Source of the DNA: Bacteroidota bacterium
GTDB lineage: Bacteria; Bacteroidota; Bacteroidia; JAHEXY01
DNA: 64,000 nt
Direction of reading: 5' to 3'
Assembly: GCA_023251875.1 (NCBI GenBank)
Contig: JAHEXY010000001.1
Location: 682,001-746,000, forward strand
In this document: piece by piece, positions 36,438 through 44,189 of the stretch
Layout of the letters: each line of letters begins with the position of its first letter
Position numbering within the stretch: position 1 is the first letter of the stretch
The notes under the pieces: model-generated
Seen by the model: only the letters and a program-made list of their open reading frames with translations
The model's database searches: none
Told to the model about the DNA's origin: nothing
Translations under genes and position numbers: made by a program

Positions 36438-37766
36438 TTAATAGAGTCCGGTTGAATTAAAAATTTCCATTCCAATGAGCTGATCGTACCGGCTTCCGGG
36501 TTGCCGGTGGTAAACGTAAACGGTATACTTATCTTCTGTTTGATAAAAGCTTCCTTCAAAATAGGTATCGTCAATTTTTCCTTTATCATCAACCAACACA
36601 TATTCGTATTCATAGTACCCTTGTTTTAAAAAAATAGAAGCATCGTAAGAAAAATTTTCTGCACTGTATTTCATTTTATACATTGTGTCAATTCTCCAAT
36701 CTGTTAGGCCTCCAAAAATATAAACATCTGCGCCCTGTATTTCTTCATCATAAGGAAGTTTAAAGTGTACATGTGCATAATCGGCTTCTACTCCACTATC
36801 ATTTCCTAAATTTACATGAATTACATAAGCTCCATTAATATCTCGTCCTGAGATATAACTTTTGTACTTTCTTACTTTATCAGAAAATAAATAAACATGG
36901 TTTTGTTTTGATTCATAGGTTATTGTTTTAACCCGATCAGTATAATACCGGAGATTTTGAAAATCGAAATACCTAAATTCATTGCCGGCTTCAAAAGTTG
37001 TTTCAGCCGTATAATCGTATACTAATTCATTGGGTTTAAGAAATAATGGTTTTAAATCTGTTTTAGCATTATCCCAACGAGAGTTTTGTACAAGTACTGT
37101 TTTTATTTCTTCAATGGGATTAACAATATTGTAGCCACTATATAAAATTGAAAAATGAACTTCGTGTTGTTCGTCCATATTTTTTACAATAGATGATCTC
37201 TTTACACTTCCTTTCACAGATACTTTTAAATCGGTAACCATAAACCTGCGGACAAGCACTAAACTATCCGGGTCATCAAGGTATACTTTTAAAAGATAGT
37301 TACCGGATTTGGTAAGCTTAAAGTTATCGTTGGGAAAATTGACTTTGTAATGTGTATACTGAACGTAAGTACCAAATGAATATTGGTAATCTCTTATGTA
37401 TTGTTCTTGGAATCCTTCAATGTAATCAAAGGGATTAAGGTCTGATGGTTGCCAATCGGCATCGCAATGTATAACGGTAAAACTGTAGTTTTTTAATGTT
37501 GTTCCAAAATCATCAAAACTAAGTTCGAGAGAAGTTGTATTATCATTTAATTCTAAAACAGGTTCCGACATTTCAAAACCAAGCCTATGCAGCCTAACCG
37601 TTTTTATATTATCAGCATAAATATAATTTTCATAGCGGAGGTAAATTTTATTGTAATAGTCCTGCCCCTCTCCATCTCTCCCCAAAGGGGAGAGGGCTAA
37701 GGTATCTATTATGGTTTGTAATAAAATAAAACAGATCACCAGCACTAATGCAGATGATCTGTTCAT
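36438..37766 (-). CDS. Type IX secretion system Plug protein (formerly DUF5103)
   Basis: 442 residues from the ATG at 37764-37766; an upstream in-frame ATG at 37859 would place 31 extra residues before the signal peptide. The signal peptide is MNRSSALVLVICFILLQTII. It is followed by a repeat-encoded stretch, LSPLGRDGEG, and then YENYIYADNIKTVRLHRLGF, the conserved start of the T9SS plug family. HCDADWQPSDLNPFDYIEGF and the second domain (YENFSYDASIFLKQGYYEYE) complete it. In characterised T9SS the Plug closes the periplasmic side of the SprA channel when the channel is empty. It is likely outer-membrane associated on the periplasmic face. Confidence 0.9.
   Translation of the reverse strand: MNRSSALVLVICFILLQTIIDTLALSPLGRDGEGQDYYNKIYLRYENYIYADNIKTVRLHRLGFEMSEPVLELNDNTTSLELSFDDFGTTLKNYSFTVIHCDADWQPSDLNPFDYIEGFQEQYIRDYQYSFGTYVQYTHYKVNFPNDNFKLTKSGNYLLKVYLDDPDSLVLVRRFMVTDLKVSVKGSVKRSSIVKNMDEQHEVHFSILYSGYNIVNPIEEIKTVLVQNSRWDNAKTDLKPLFLKPNELVYDYTAETTFEAGNEFRYFDFQNLRYYTDRVKTITYESKQNHVYLFSDKVRKYKSYISGRDINGAYVIHVNLGNDSGVEADYAHVHFKLPYDEEIQGADVYIFGGLTDWRIDTMYKMKYSAENFSYDASIFLKQGYYEYEYVLVDDKGKIDDTYFEGSFYQTEDKYTVYVYHRQPGSRYDQLIGMEIFNSTGLY
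37665..37696. repeat. Palindromic repeat, CCCTCTCC/GGAGAGGG family (copy C), inside the Plug coding sequence
   Basis: CTCTCCCC-AAA-GGGGAGAG with flanking CCCCTCTCC. It is read in frame on the minus strand as SPLGRDGEG right after the signal peptide of the Plug protein. Confidence 0.85.
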
Positions 37767-37815
37767 ATTAAATAAATTTTTTCTAAAAACTAACAACGAA
37801 CAACTAACAACTAAA

Positions 37816-39870
37816 TTATTTAGCAACAACAACTTTTTGAGTGTAGATATGACCGCCAATAATTAATTGAGCAGTATAAATACCTTCAGCTAAGTTGGCT
37901 GTATTAAATTTAAATGAATGCGATCCGCTCGGTACATTTTCAACATTCATTGAATACATGGTTTCTCCAACTATATTTTGTAAGCGAAGCGTTACATCTG
38001 CAGTTTTTGAATTGTAATATTTTAAATATGCAACTTCTGTTGAAGGATTAGGATATAGAGAAACAATACCGTTTCCTGTTTCTTGAATATCTTTAATTGA
38101 AGAACCTCCACTAGTGGTATCTAGTGCCGTATTTGATTGATAAACTTCTTTTGTAGTTTCATTTTGAACCCAAACCACAACTGAAAGACGACCAAAATCT
38201 TCAACAGTATGTTCAATAGTATGATCAACCGGATTAGCAGCCGTTACATTACCATTATAACTTCCCTGAAAAGTATAGGATTCAGAAAAAGTTTTTGCTT
38301 GGCCTGCAGTTAATGTACTTAGTGTAGTACCATCAGCATCCGGAACCATTTTCTTCATTACTGCATTAAATTCAGTTTCTCCGTTGGTTCCTATATTTAA
38401 AAAGGTTGTGTCTTCAACAATGGCAATATGCATGATGTTATCGGATTCAGTATAATTTACATAAGGAGTAATGGTAATATCCATATCAACAGTTTGTCCG
38501 CTTACATGATAATAAGTTTGAATACTCATAAAAGCAGGATTTTCATAAAATCCATCAAAGTCGGATTGAGAATAATTTGCTGTATTATCATCATAAGCTC
38601 CATCCACAAATAAGTGAGGGATAGATGAAATACTATAATAAGATGCTCTAACACCACCTTCTTCTGTATAATAAATATCTCCATCACCAGGAAAATCCAT
38701 TTGGTATTTTACCAATGAATATTTACTCGAATTAGCATCAAGTACTGCTTGTAAAACAGGGGTAGCAGATGCACATGGGCCACATGTAGAAGATGTAAAT
38801 GCTTCATGCAATGGTATACGTTGAACAAGAGTATCAACTACTACTACATCAAGTGAAGCAGTATCGTTACCGGCATATTCATCAGCATTGCCATTTATAT
38901 TAGATGGCCAAACTTGTAAAGTATATGCCCCTGTTAAAGCAGGAGACCATCCTGTTTTGGAAGTATAATCATACACTTCTAATGGGGTAACGCTTACTCC
39001 TGTGATGTTATCACTGGTAACATTTGTACCATCAGAATAATTTAATGTAAACGATGTTATTGTTTTAGTGCCTGTATTGGTTAGTCTTCCTGTTACATCA
39101 ATTGGCGCTTGGCCTTTAGATAAATATTTGCTTGTGGTAATATCAATGGTGTTGATATCATAATCAGTAGCATCATGGTAAGTAAATCCATAATATACAT
39201 TATCAGAAGCTGAAGGATCTGTACCGGCTACTTGAGCTAAATTAGGAGAATCAGAATGTTGTATTGCTGTTGAACCATCTATTTGAACACCTACTGTCAT
39301 TGCTGCTACACATGAAGAACCAGCAGAACGCATATCAACTACATATATTCTATTAGTAGTTTCTTCTAATACAATTGCCCAATAAGAATAGCAAGAAGTA
39401 CTACTTGGCAATGTGTAAGAAGAAAACATTACCCACAATTGTCTGTTTGGTGAAGATCCAAAAGTTTGCGTTACAATTTCGTCATTACTACCTACACCTT
39501 CAATTCCCCATGCACATACAGATTTGTTGGGAACGCTTGAAGAAGGTAATGCCGCATTGGTATAGCTTGTAGTAACAGATGTACTTACGTCAAATGTTAA
39601 AATACCACATGAATTAACCATGTATTGTGTTACAGAACTTCCATTGAAAGAAAATGAAAAAGGTAAGTTGGTTGCACTTGACCATGTAGGCGAAGATTTA
39701 GAACCTGTAAGAAGAACAGACCAAGAGGCATCTAAGCCACTTCCAACAGGATATTCCAAGAGGTCGTTTAAATTTCCGGGATTACCATAACCAAAATGAG
39801 AAAGGTAATACTGAGAATAACCATTGAAAATAAATAATGCAAAAATTGCAGCTAGATATAATTTTTTCAT
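37816..39870 (-). CDS. T9SS-secreted protein with Omp28/thioredoxin-like domain
   Basis: 684 residues. Signal peptide MKKLYLAAIFALFIFNGYSQ. Residues 30-230 form a beta domain also found in the RHS protein. A CARDB-like Ig region (DVTGRLTNTGTKTITSFTLN) lies near 255-345. An Omp28-type domain with EAFTSSTCGPCASATPVLQ near residue 365 carries a CxxC thioredoxin motif. The C-terminus is a type A T9SS sorting domain (ISLYPNPSTEVAYLKYY ... ANLAEGIYTAQLIIG). The protein should be exported across the outer membrane and retained on the surface or released. The gene lies upstream of the Plug gene in the same direction. Confidence 0.9.
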   Translation of the reverse strand: MKKLYLAAIFALFIFNGYSQYYLSHFGYGNPGNLNDLLEYPVGSGLDASWSVLLTGSKSSPTWSSATNLPFSFSFNGSSVTQYMVNSCGILTFDVSTSVTTSYTNAALPSSSVPNKSVCAWGIEGVGSNDEIVTQTFGSSPNRQLWVMFSSYTLPSSTSCYSYWAIVLEETTNRIYVVDMRSAGSSCVAAMTVGVQIDGSTAIQHSDSPNLAQVAGTDPSASDNVYYGFTYHDATDYDINTIDITTSKYLSKGQAPIDVTGRLTNTGTKTITSFTLNYSDGTNVTSDNITGVSVTPLEVYDYTSKTGWSPALTGAYTLQVWPSNINGNADEYAGNDTASLDVVVVDTLVQRIPLHEAFTSSTCGPCASATPVLQAVLDANSSKYSLVKYQMDFPGDGDIYYTEEGGVRASYYSISSIPHLFVDGAYDDNTANYSQSDFDGFYENPAFMSIQTYYHVSGQTVDMDITITPYVNYTESDNIMHIAIVEDTTFLNIGTNGETEFNAVMKKMVPDADGTTLSTLTAGQAKTFSESYTFQGSYNGNVTAANPVDHTIEHTVEDFGRLSVVVWVQNETTKEVYQSNTALDTTSGGSSIKDIQETGNGIVSLYPNPSTEVAYLKYYNSKTADVTLRLQNIVGETMYSMNVENVPSGSHSFKFNTANLAEGIYTAQLIIGGHIYTQKVVVAK

Positions 39871-39960
39871 GTTATTGTTTTTTGAGTGAATAAATTTTTT
39901 TAAAGCGTGGCAAGTTATAAATATTTACGATTAATTAAAAACAACTAATAAAAACAATTA

Positions 39961-40749
39961 TCAATCTAATTTTATAAGCTTACCACTACTGTTTGTAAAA
40001 CTAACTATTTGTGTAGGAGAGCCTGTGAAATAAACATTTCCATAACTTTTAATTTCAGCATTTAAGTAATTTGATGCAAATACATAAAAATCTCCTATGC
40101 CGGAATTGTTTACACCTGTATTTTTTGAATGTAGGTTACGGATATCAGCGATAGCAAAACCGGAAGAATATATGTAACAACTATTTGCTATGCCGCTTAC
40201 ATTTAATTCCATTGGGCCGGTAGTTAAATGAAAATTAGCATCTTTAACATGCAGCATTAGGTTTATTTTGCTCGAAGCATTCCATCCATCTATTCTAAAA
40301 CTGTCTTCGACCAGAGTATCAATAGTGCTTATGCTTCCATATCCATATAAATACATGTTTCTTAAACTTTTTACTGACACACATACATTTATAGGAGTAT
40401 CAAAACTCCTAACAAAATTACACTTGTTATCATTTTTAATAATTAAAGTATCCCCTTTTACTTCTGTAACAACATCGGGTAATAAATTCTCTCCTCCTAC
40501 AACAGAAAGGTTAATGGTACTATCTTGAGAAATAATTAAATTAATATTGTCTTCGAGCTGAATTTTATTAAAATTTGAAATCTCTCTAGTTTGAGCAATA
40601 ATATCTCCGGTAGTTTGAACACAATCCCACGCATTTTCTTTATTACATCCCCATATCAGAACGCTGATAACGCTGATTTGTATGATAAAAAATGAATTCT
40701 TTACTCTTAGAGATTTATTATTATTTGAGGTAATCATATTGATCTGCAT
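39961..40749 (-). CDS. DUF2807 (head GIN domain) lipoprotein
   Basis: 262 residues. A lipoprotein signal peptide ends in VLIWGC. The beta-solenoid-like DUF2807 domain follows: SNFNKIQLEDNINLIISQ at about 57, TLIIKNDNKCNF, then ladder-like strands SLRNMYLYGYGSISTIDT and NFHLTTGPMELNVSG. Such proteins are common in Bacteroidota and have no established function. The hydrophobic core of the signal peptide is encoded by an AACGCTGAT-type repeat, which is odd. An alternative start is the ATG four codons later. It is divergent from the PafA-like gene. Confidence 0.85.
   Translation of the reverse strand: MQINMITSNNNKSLRVKNSFFIIQISVISVLIWGCNKENAWDCVQTTGDIIAQTREISNFNKIQLEDNINLIISQDSTINLSVVGGENLLPDVVTEVKGDTLIIKNDNKCNFVRSFDTPINVCVSVKSLRNMYLYGYGSISTIDTLVEDSFRIDGWNASSKINLMLHVKDANFHLTTGPMELNVSGIANSCYIYSSGFAIADIRNLHSKNTGVNNSGIGDFYVFASNYLNAEIKSYGNVYFTGSPTQIVSFTNSSGKLIKLD
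40658..40686. repeat. AACGCTGAT-type repeat inside the lipoprotein signal-peptide coding region
   Basis: The 29 bases containing AACGCTGATAACGCTGAT match 9365-9393 at 26 positions. On the minus strand it is translated as IIQISVISVL, the hydrophobic core of the DUF2807 signal peptide. Confidence 0.7.
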
Positions 40750-40772
40750 TATCTACGTTCAGTAAAATTAAC

Positions 40773-40780
40773 TAATTTTG
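40773..40780 (+). promoter_or_regulatory. Possible -7 box (TAATTTTG) for the PafA-like gene
   Basis: TAATTTTG fits TAnnTTTG and lies 25 bases before the ATG at 40806, in the short divergent region with the DUF2807 gene. The -33 element is not clear. Confidence 0.45.
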
Positions 40781-40805
40781 CATCTCTATTTAATTTTTTT
40801 CAATA

Positions 40806-42482
40806 ATGATTAAACATTTCCTTCGTTTAAGTTTTATTTTTTGCTTTGTAATATCTGCACAAGCAGGCAATACATCTGATAAAAAAGACGATACTCCAGC
40901 AAAACCAAAATTAATCATTGGCATTGTAATCGATCAAATGCGTTACGATTACATTACGCGCTTTTGGGATAAATTTGGAGATGGAGGTTTTAAAGAATTA
41001 GTTGGAGAAGGTTTTTTCTTTAGAAACACTACTTATAATTATGTGCCTACTTTCACAGGCCCCGGACATGCATCTATATATACCGGTACCTCACCTGCTA
41101 CACATGGCATTATTGCCAATGATTGGTTTGACAGAACAGAAAATAAAATGGTGTATTGTACCGATGATAAAACAGTACAAACCGTGGGAAGTACTTCTGC
41201 TGCCGGACAAATGTCGCCCTCTCGATTATTGGCAAGCACCGTTACGGATGAGCTCAAATTATTTAGCAACATGCGGTCTAAAGTAATTGGCATCTCTCTT
41301 AAAGATCGTGGCGCCATTATGCCTGCAGGCCATTTGGCTAATGCAGCCTATTGGTTTGATGGAACAACCGGAGGTTGGATTAGCAGTACGTATTACATGA
41401 GCGATTTACCGGATTGGGTAAAAAAGTTTAACGAAAAAAAAATGGCCGATAAATATTTAAGCAAAGATTGGGAAACATTATTATCAATTAAAGAGTATAC
41501 CGAGAGCCTTGCCGATGATAATAAATACGAAGGAAAATTTACCGGAGAAATTTCCCCAACTTTCCCTCATAAATTATCGGGTTTGGCAATTTTAAAAAAC
41601 CAAGCAAGTACTCAAACAACCAACTACGATCTTATTCGCTCAACTCCTTTTGGAAATTCATTACTTAAAGATTTTGCCATTGAAACCATTGAATCAGAAA
41701 AAATGGGGAAAGGAGAAAATACAGATTTTTTAACCGTAAGTTTTTCTTCTACTGATTATGTTGGCCATATGTACGGGCCTAATTCAATAGAATTAGAAGA
41801 TACTTATTTGAGATTGGACAAAGATTTAAAAGAATTTATTTTGTTTTTAAACAATTATTTGGGTAAAGATAATTATGTGCTTTTTCTTACTGCCGATCAT
41901 GCTGCTGTTAACACACCTTCTTATTTACAAGATGTAAAATTACCGGCAGGATATTTAGATGTAGCTGCAAAATTTAATGAGTTAAAAGCATTTATGATTG
42001 ATGAGTATAGGGATGATTCCTTATTGCTTTCTTTTAGTAACGATCAACTTTTTTTAAACCATCCTTTAATTGCTAAAAAGAAATTAGATTTGGCAAGCGT
42101 AAGAAAAGCAACTGCTAATTACATGTTAAGCATGGATGGTATTGCTGATGCCTATACAGCTGATGAAATTCATAACATTCCGGCTACGGATGGTATTCCT
42201 TTGTATTTAAAAAATGGATACAATGCCAAGCGTTCAGGAGATGTATTGCTTGTATTACAACCTGCTTGGGTTGAATTTGGAAAAACCGGTACTACCCATG
42301 GTTCTCCTTATATGTACGATAGGCATGTACCTCTTTTATTCTATGGATGGAAAGTAAAAAATGGAGAAACATTTAAAGCTAATAGCATAACAGATATTGC
42401 GCCTACCATTTCTTCATTTATGAAAATGGAATACCCAAATGGCTGTATTGGCAATCCATTAACAGGTTTTTTGAAAGAGTAA
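40806..42482 (+). CDS. PafA-like alkaline phosphatase
   Basis: 558 residues, exported (signal peptide to about residue 20, VISAQAGN). It has the alkaline-phosphatase superfamily fold: IGIVIDQMRYDYITRFWDKF supplies the first metal Asp, TFTGPGHASIYTGTSP near residue 80 the Thr nucleophile, SSTDYVGHMYGPNS near 315 the Asp/His ligands, LFLTADHAAV near 360 the Asp-His pair, and THGSPYMYDRHVPLLFYG near 500 the last His. This matches calcium-independent PafA phosphomonoesterases of Bacteroidota, which release phosphate from organic esters in the periplasm. It is followed by a ~100-bp palindromic element and a DUF3089 lipoprotein. Confidence 0.92.
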   Translation: MIKHFLRLSFIFCFVISAQAGNTSDKKDDTPAKPKLIIGIVIDQMRYDYITRFWDKFGDGGFKELVGEGFFFRNTTYNYVPTFTGPGHASIYTGTSPATHGIIANDWFDRTENKMVYCTDDKTVQTVGSTSAAGQMSPSRLLASTVTDELKLFSNMRSKVIGISLKDRGAIMPAGHLANAAYWFDGTTGGWISSTYYMSDLPDWVKKFNEKKMADKYLSKDWETLLSIKEYTESLADDNKYEGKFTGEISPTFPHKLSGLAILKNQASTQTTNYDLIRSTPFGNSLLKDFAIETIESEKMGKGENTDFLTVSFSSTDYVGHMYGPNSIELEDTYLRLDKDLKEFILFLNNYLGKDNYVLFLTADHAAVNTPSYLQDVKLPAGYLDVAAKFNELKAFMIDEYRDDSLLLSFSNDQLFLNHPLIAKKKLDLASVRKATANYMLSMDGIADAYTADEIHNIPATDGIPLYLKNGYNAKRSGDVLLVLQPAWVEFGKTGTTHGSPYMYDRHVPLLFYGWKVKNGETFKANSITDIAPTISSFMKMEYPNGCIGNPLTGFLKE

Positions 42483-42490
42483 AATTCTAA

Positions 42491-42593
42491 AGTTTATGGG
42501 CAGTTCTAAAAATTACAATTTGTGTCCCTCTCTTCGAGAGGGATTAAGGGAGAGGAAGCAAAAAAAAACAATTTTTGGAACTGCCCATAAACT
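42491..42593. mobile_element. ~103-bp MITE-like palindromic element (copy 1)
   Basis: Perfect 16-bp outer arms AGTTTATGGGCAGTTC (42491-42506) and GAACTGCCCATAAACT (42578-42593) continue inward as AAAAATT / AATTTTT. The centre is a CCCTCTC-TTC-GAGAGGG hairpin followed by ATTAAGGGAGAGG. A second copy at 61401-61501 shares the interior but not the outermost arm bases. It supplies the start codon and first 30 codons of the next gene. Confidence 0.85.
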
Positions 42594-43617
42594 AATTTTA
42601 GTTTTTTCTATACTTCTATTTTCTTGTAAAACAGAAAAAGTAATACCTACTGAAACATTTCAAATAAAAACATTACCCCTTCAACCGGATTATTCTCAAA
42701 TCTCTTCATGGGCAGCTTTGCCTACTACAACTAATGTTTGCAATCAATTTCCTGCTAATTATAAAGATGCCTGCAGCAAACCTGCTACTATTGATGTTTT
42801 TTTTGTGTACCCCACTATCTATAATGATGGTAAAAATTGGAATGCCGATATTCATGATGAAAAGCTGGATAAAGTAATTCAAGAGAGTACGTTGAAAAAT
42901 CAAGCAAGTGTATTTTATGGCCTTGCAGATATATATGCTCCTTATTATAGGCAAATGCATTACAATGGCTATTTTAACCCGGATACAAGTTCTGCTTGGA
43001 GGGCTTTTGATACTGCTTATGCTGATGTAAAAAGGGCATTTGAATATTACCTTAAACATTTTAATCACAACAGGTCGTTTATTATTGCAGCACACAGTCA
43101 GGGAACCAACCATGCCGAAAGATTAATAAGAGAAGTAATTTTACCGGATACCAATTTGAGAAAACAATTGTTTTTAGCTTATTTAGTGGGCATGCCCGTT
43201 CAATCTAACTTTAATGGTTTTCCCCCTTGTTTGGCCGAAGAAGATATTGACTGTTTTTTAAGCTGGAGAACCTTTGGTGATGGTTTTGTGCCTGCAGAAA
43301 GAGGAGGAAATATTTTTGCAATAAATCCTATTACTTTTAATGCTCAAGAAAATGTGAACCACTTAGAACAACATCAGGGGATTTTATTTAAAAATTTTAG
43401 GATAATGGGTAGGCATTCATTAAAAGTAGAGTCAAAAGATGGATATGTTGAGGTAGAAGAAATACATATTCCTATTCTTAAGCATTTTTTTAAATGGAAA
43501 AATTACCACATTGCTGATTATAATATGTTTTGGATCAATATTAGAGAAAATCTAAAGAAGCGTATGGCACAATACCCTATACCACAGGTTGAGCCCTTAA
43601 AAAATGAATTCAAATAG
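42496..43617 (+). CDS. DUF3089 (alpha/beta-hydrolase-like) lipoprotein
   Basis: 373 residues. The first 31 residues are translated from the palindromic element. A lipoprotein signal follows: HKLILVFSILLFSCK, with the Cys near residue 44. The DUF3089 domain has ATIDVFFVYPTIYNDGKNWN near 97, LADIYAPYYRQMHYNGYF near 142, and FIIAAHSQGTNHAERLIRE near 195, the Gly-x-Ser-like nucleophile region of an alpha/beta hydrolase (here HSQGT). The substrate is unknown. The natural start may once have been immediately before KLILVF, where the present CAT codon sits. It follows the PafA-like gene and may share its transcript. Confidence 0.88.
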   Translation: MGSSKNYNLCPSLREGLRERKQKKTIFGTAHKLILVFSILLFSCKTEKVIPTETFQIKTLPLQPDYSQISSWAALPTTTNVCNQFPANYKDACSKPATIDVFFVYPTIYNDGKNWNADIHDEKLDKVIQESTLKNQASVFYGLADIYAPYYRQMHYNGYFNPDTSSAWRAFDTAYADVKRAFEYYLKHFNHNRSFIIAAHSQGTNHAERLIREVILPDTNLRKQLFLAYLVGMPVQSNFNGFPPCLAEEDIDCFLSWRTFGDGFVPAERGGNIFAINPITFNAQENVNHLEQHQGILFKNFRIMGRHSLKVESKDGYVEVEEIHIPILKHFFKWKNYHIADYNMFWINIRENLKKRMAQYPIPQVEPLKNEFK

Positions 43618-43711
43618 TGTGAATTCTTCTATTCCGGAACTTTTTAGCTAATGATGATTAAAAATTGAAAAATTATCCGTAATATTGCAGCCTGTTTAAA
43701 AAAATATTGAC

Positions 43712-44062
43712 ATGGAAGATTTGTTGAAATTTGCTACGGACCAGTTAGTAGCTACAAAAGAATTACCTGAATTTATTGCAGGTGACACTATTACAGTACA
43801 TTATAAAATTAAAGAGGGTAATAAAGAAAGAACTCAACAGTACCAAGGTGTAGTTATTCAAAGAAAAGGTACAGGTGTTACTGAAACTTTTACTGTTCGA
43901 AAAATATCTAATGGTGTGGGTGTAGAAAGAATTTTTCCTACTCTATCTCCTGCTATTGAAAAAGTTGCGGTAGATAAAAAAGGAAAAGTAAGAAGGGCAA
44001 GAATATACTATATCCGTAAACGTAGTGGTAAATCGGCCAGGATTAAGGAAAGAGTTATTTAG
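43712..44062 (+). CDS. rplS: Ribosomal protein L19
   Basis: 116 residues, full length. [20 protein letters not shown], then [20 protein letters not shown] and [20 protein letters not shown], and the basic [20 protein letters not shown] are the diagnostic L19 segments. It is a component of the large ribosomal subunit at the 30S-50S interface. It is monocistronic here, with a hairpin terminator 50 bases downstream. Confidence 0.98.
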   Translation: MEDLLKFATDQLVATKELPEFIAGDTITVHYKIKEGNKERTQQYQGVVIQRKGTGVTETFTVRKISNGVGVERIFPTLSPAIEKVAVDKKGKVRRARIYYIRKRSGKSARIKERVI

Positions 44063-44112
44063 TACAAGTTTTTGTTTGTGTTTTCATAGTTTTATGTTGT
44101 TTTTAATACAAT

Positions 44113-44149
44113 CTAAATCCTACCCCAAAAGGTGGGATTTAGTGTTTTT
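44113..44149 (+). terminator. Intrinsic terminator of rplS
   Basis: Left arm CTAAATCCTACC (44113-44124), loop CCAAAA, right arm GGTGGGATTTAG (44131-44142) with a single T-G pair, followed by TGTTTTT. It also faces the 3' end of the convergent P-type ATPase gene. Confidence 0.85.
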
Positions 44150-44189
44150 GGCCAATGCTAATCTATAATTTATCATCACCCACCTAAAT

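Noticed and set aside
37767-37859. Extended N-terminus of the Plug protein from the ATG at 37859
   Set aside because: It would put 31 residues, overlapping an AACTAACAAC-type repeat, before a clear signal peptide. The ATG at 37766 gives a normal signal peptide.
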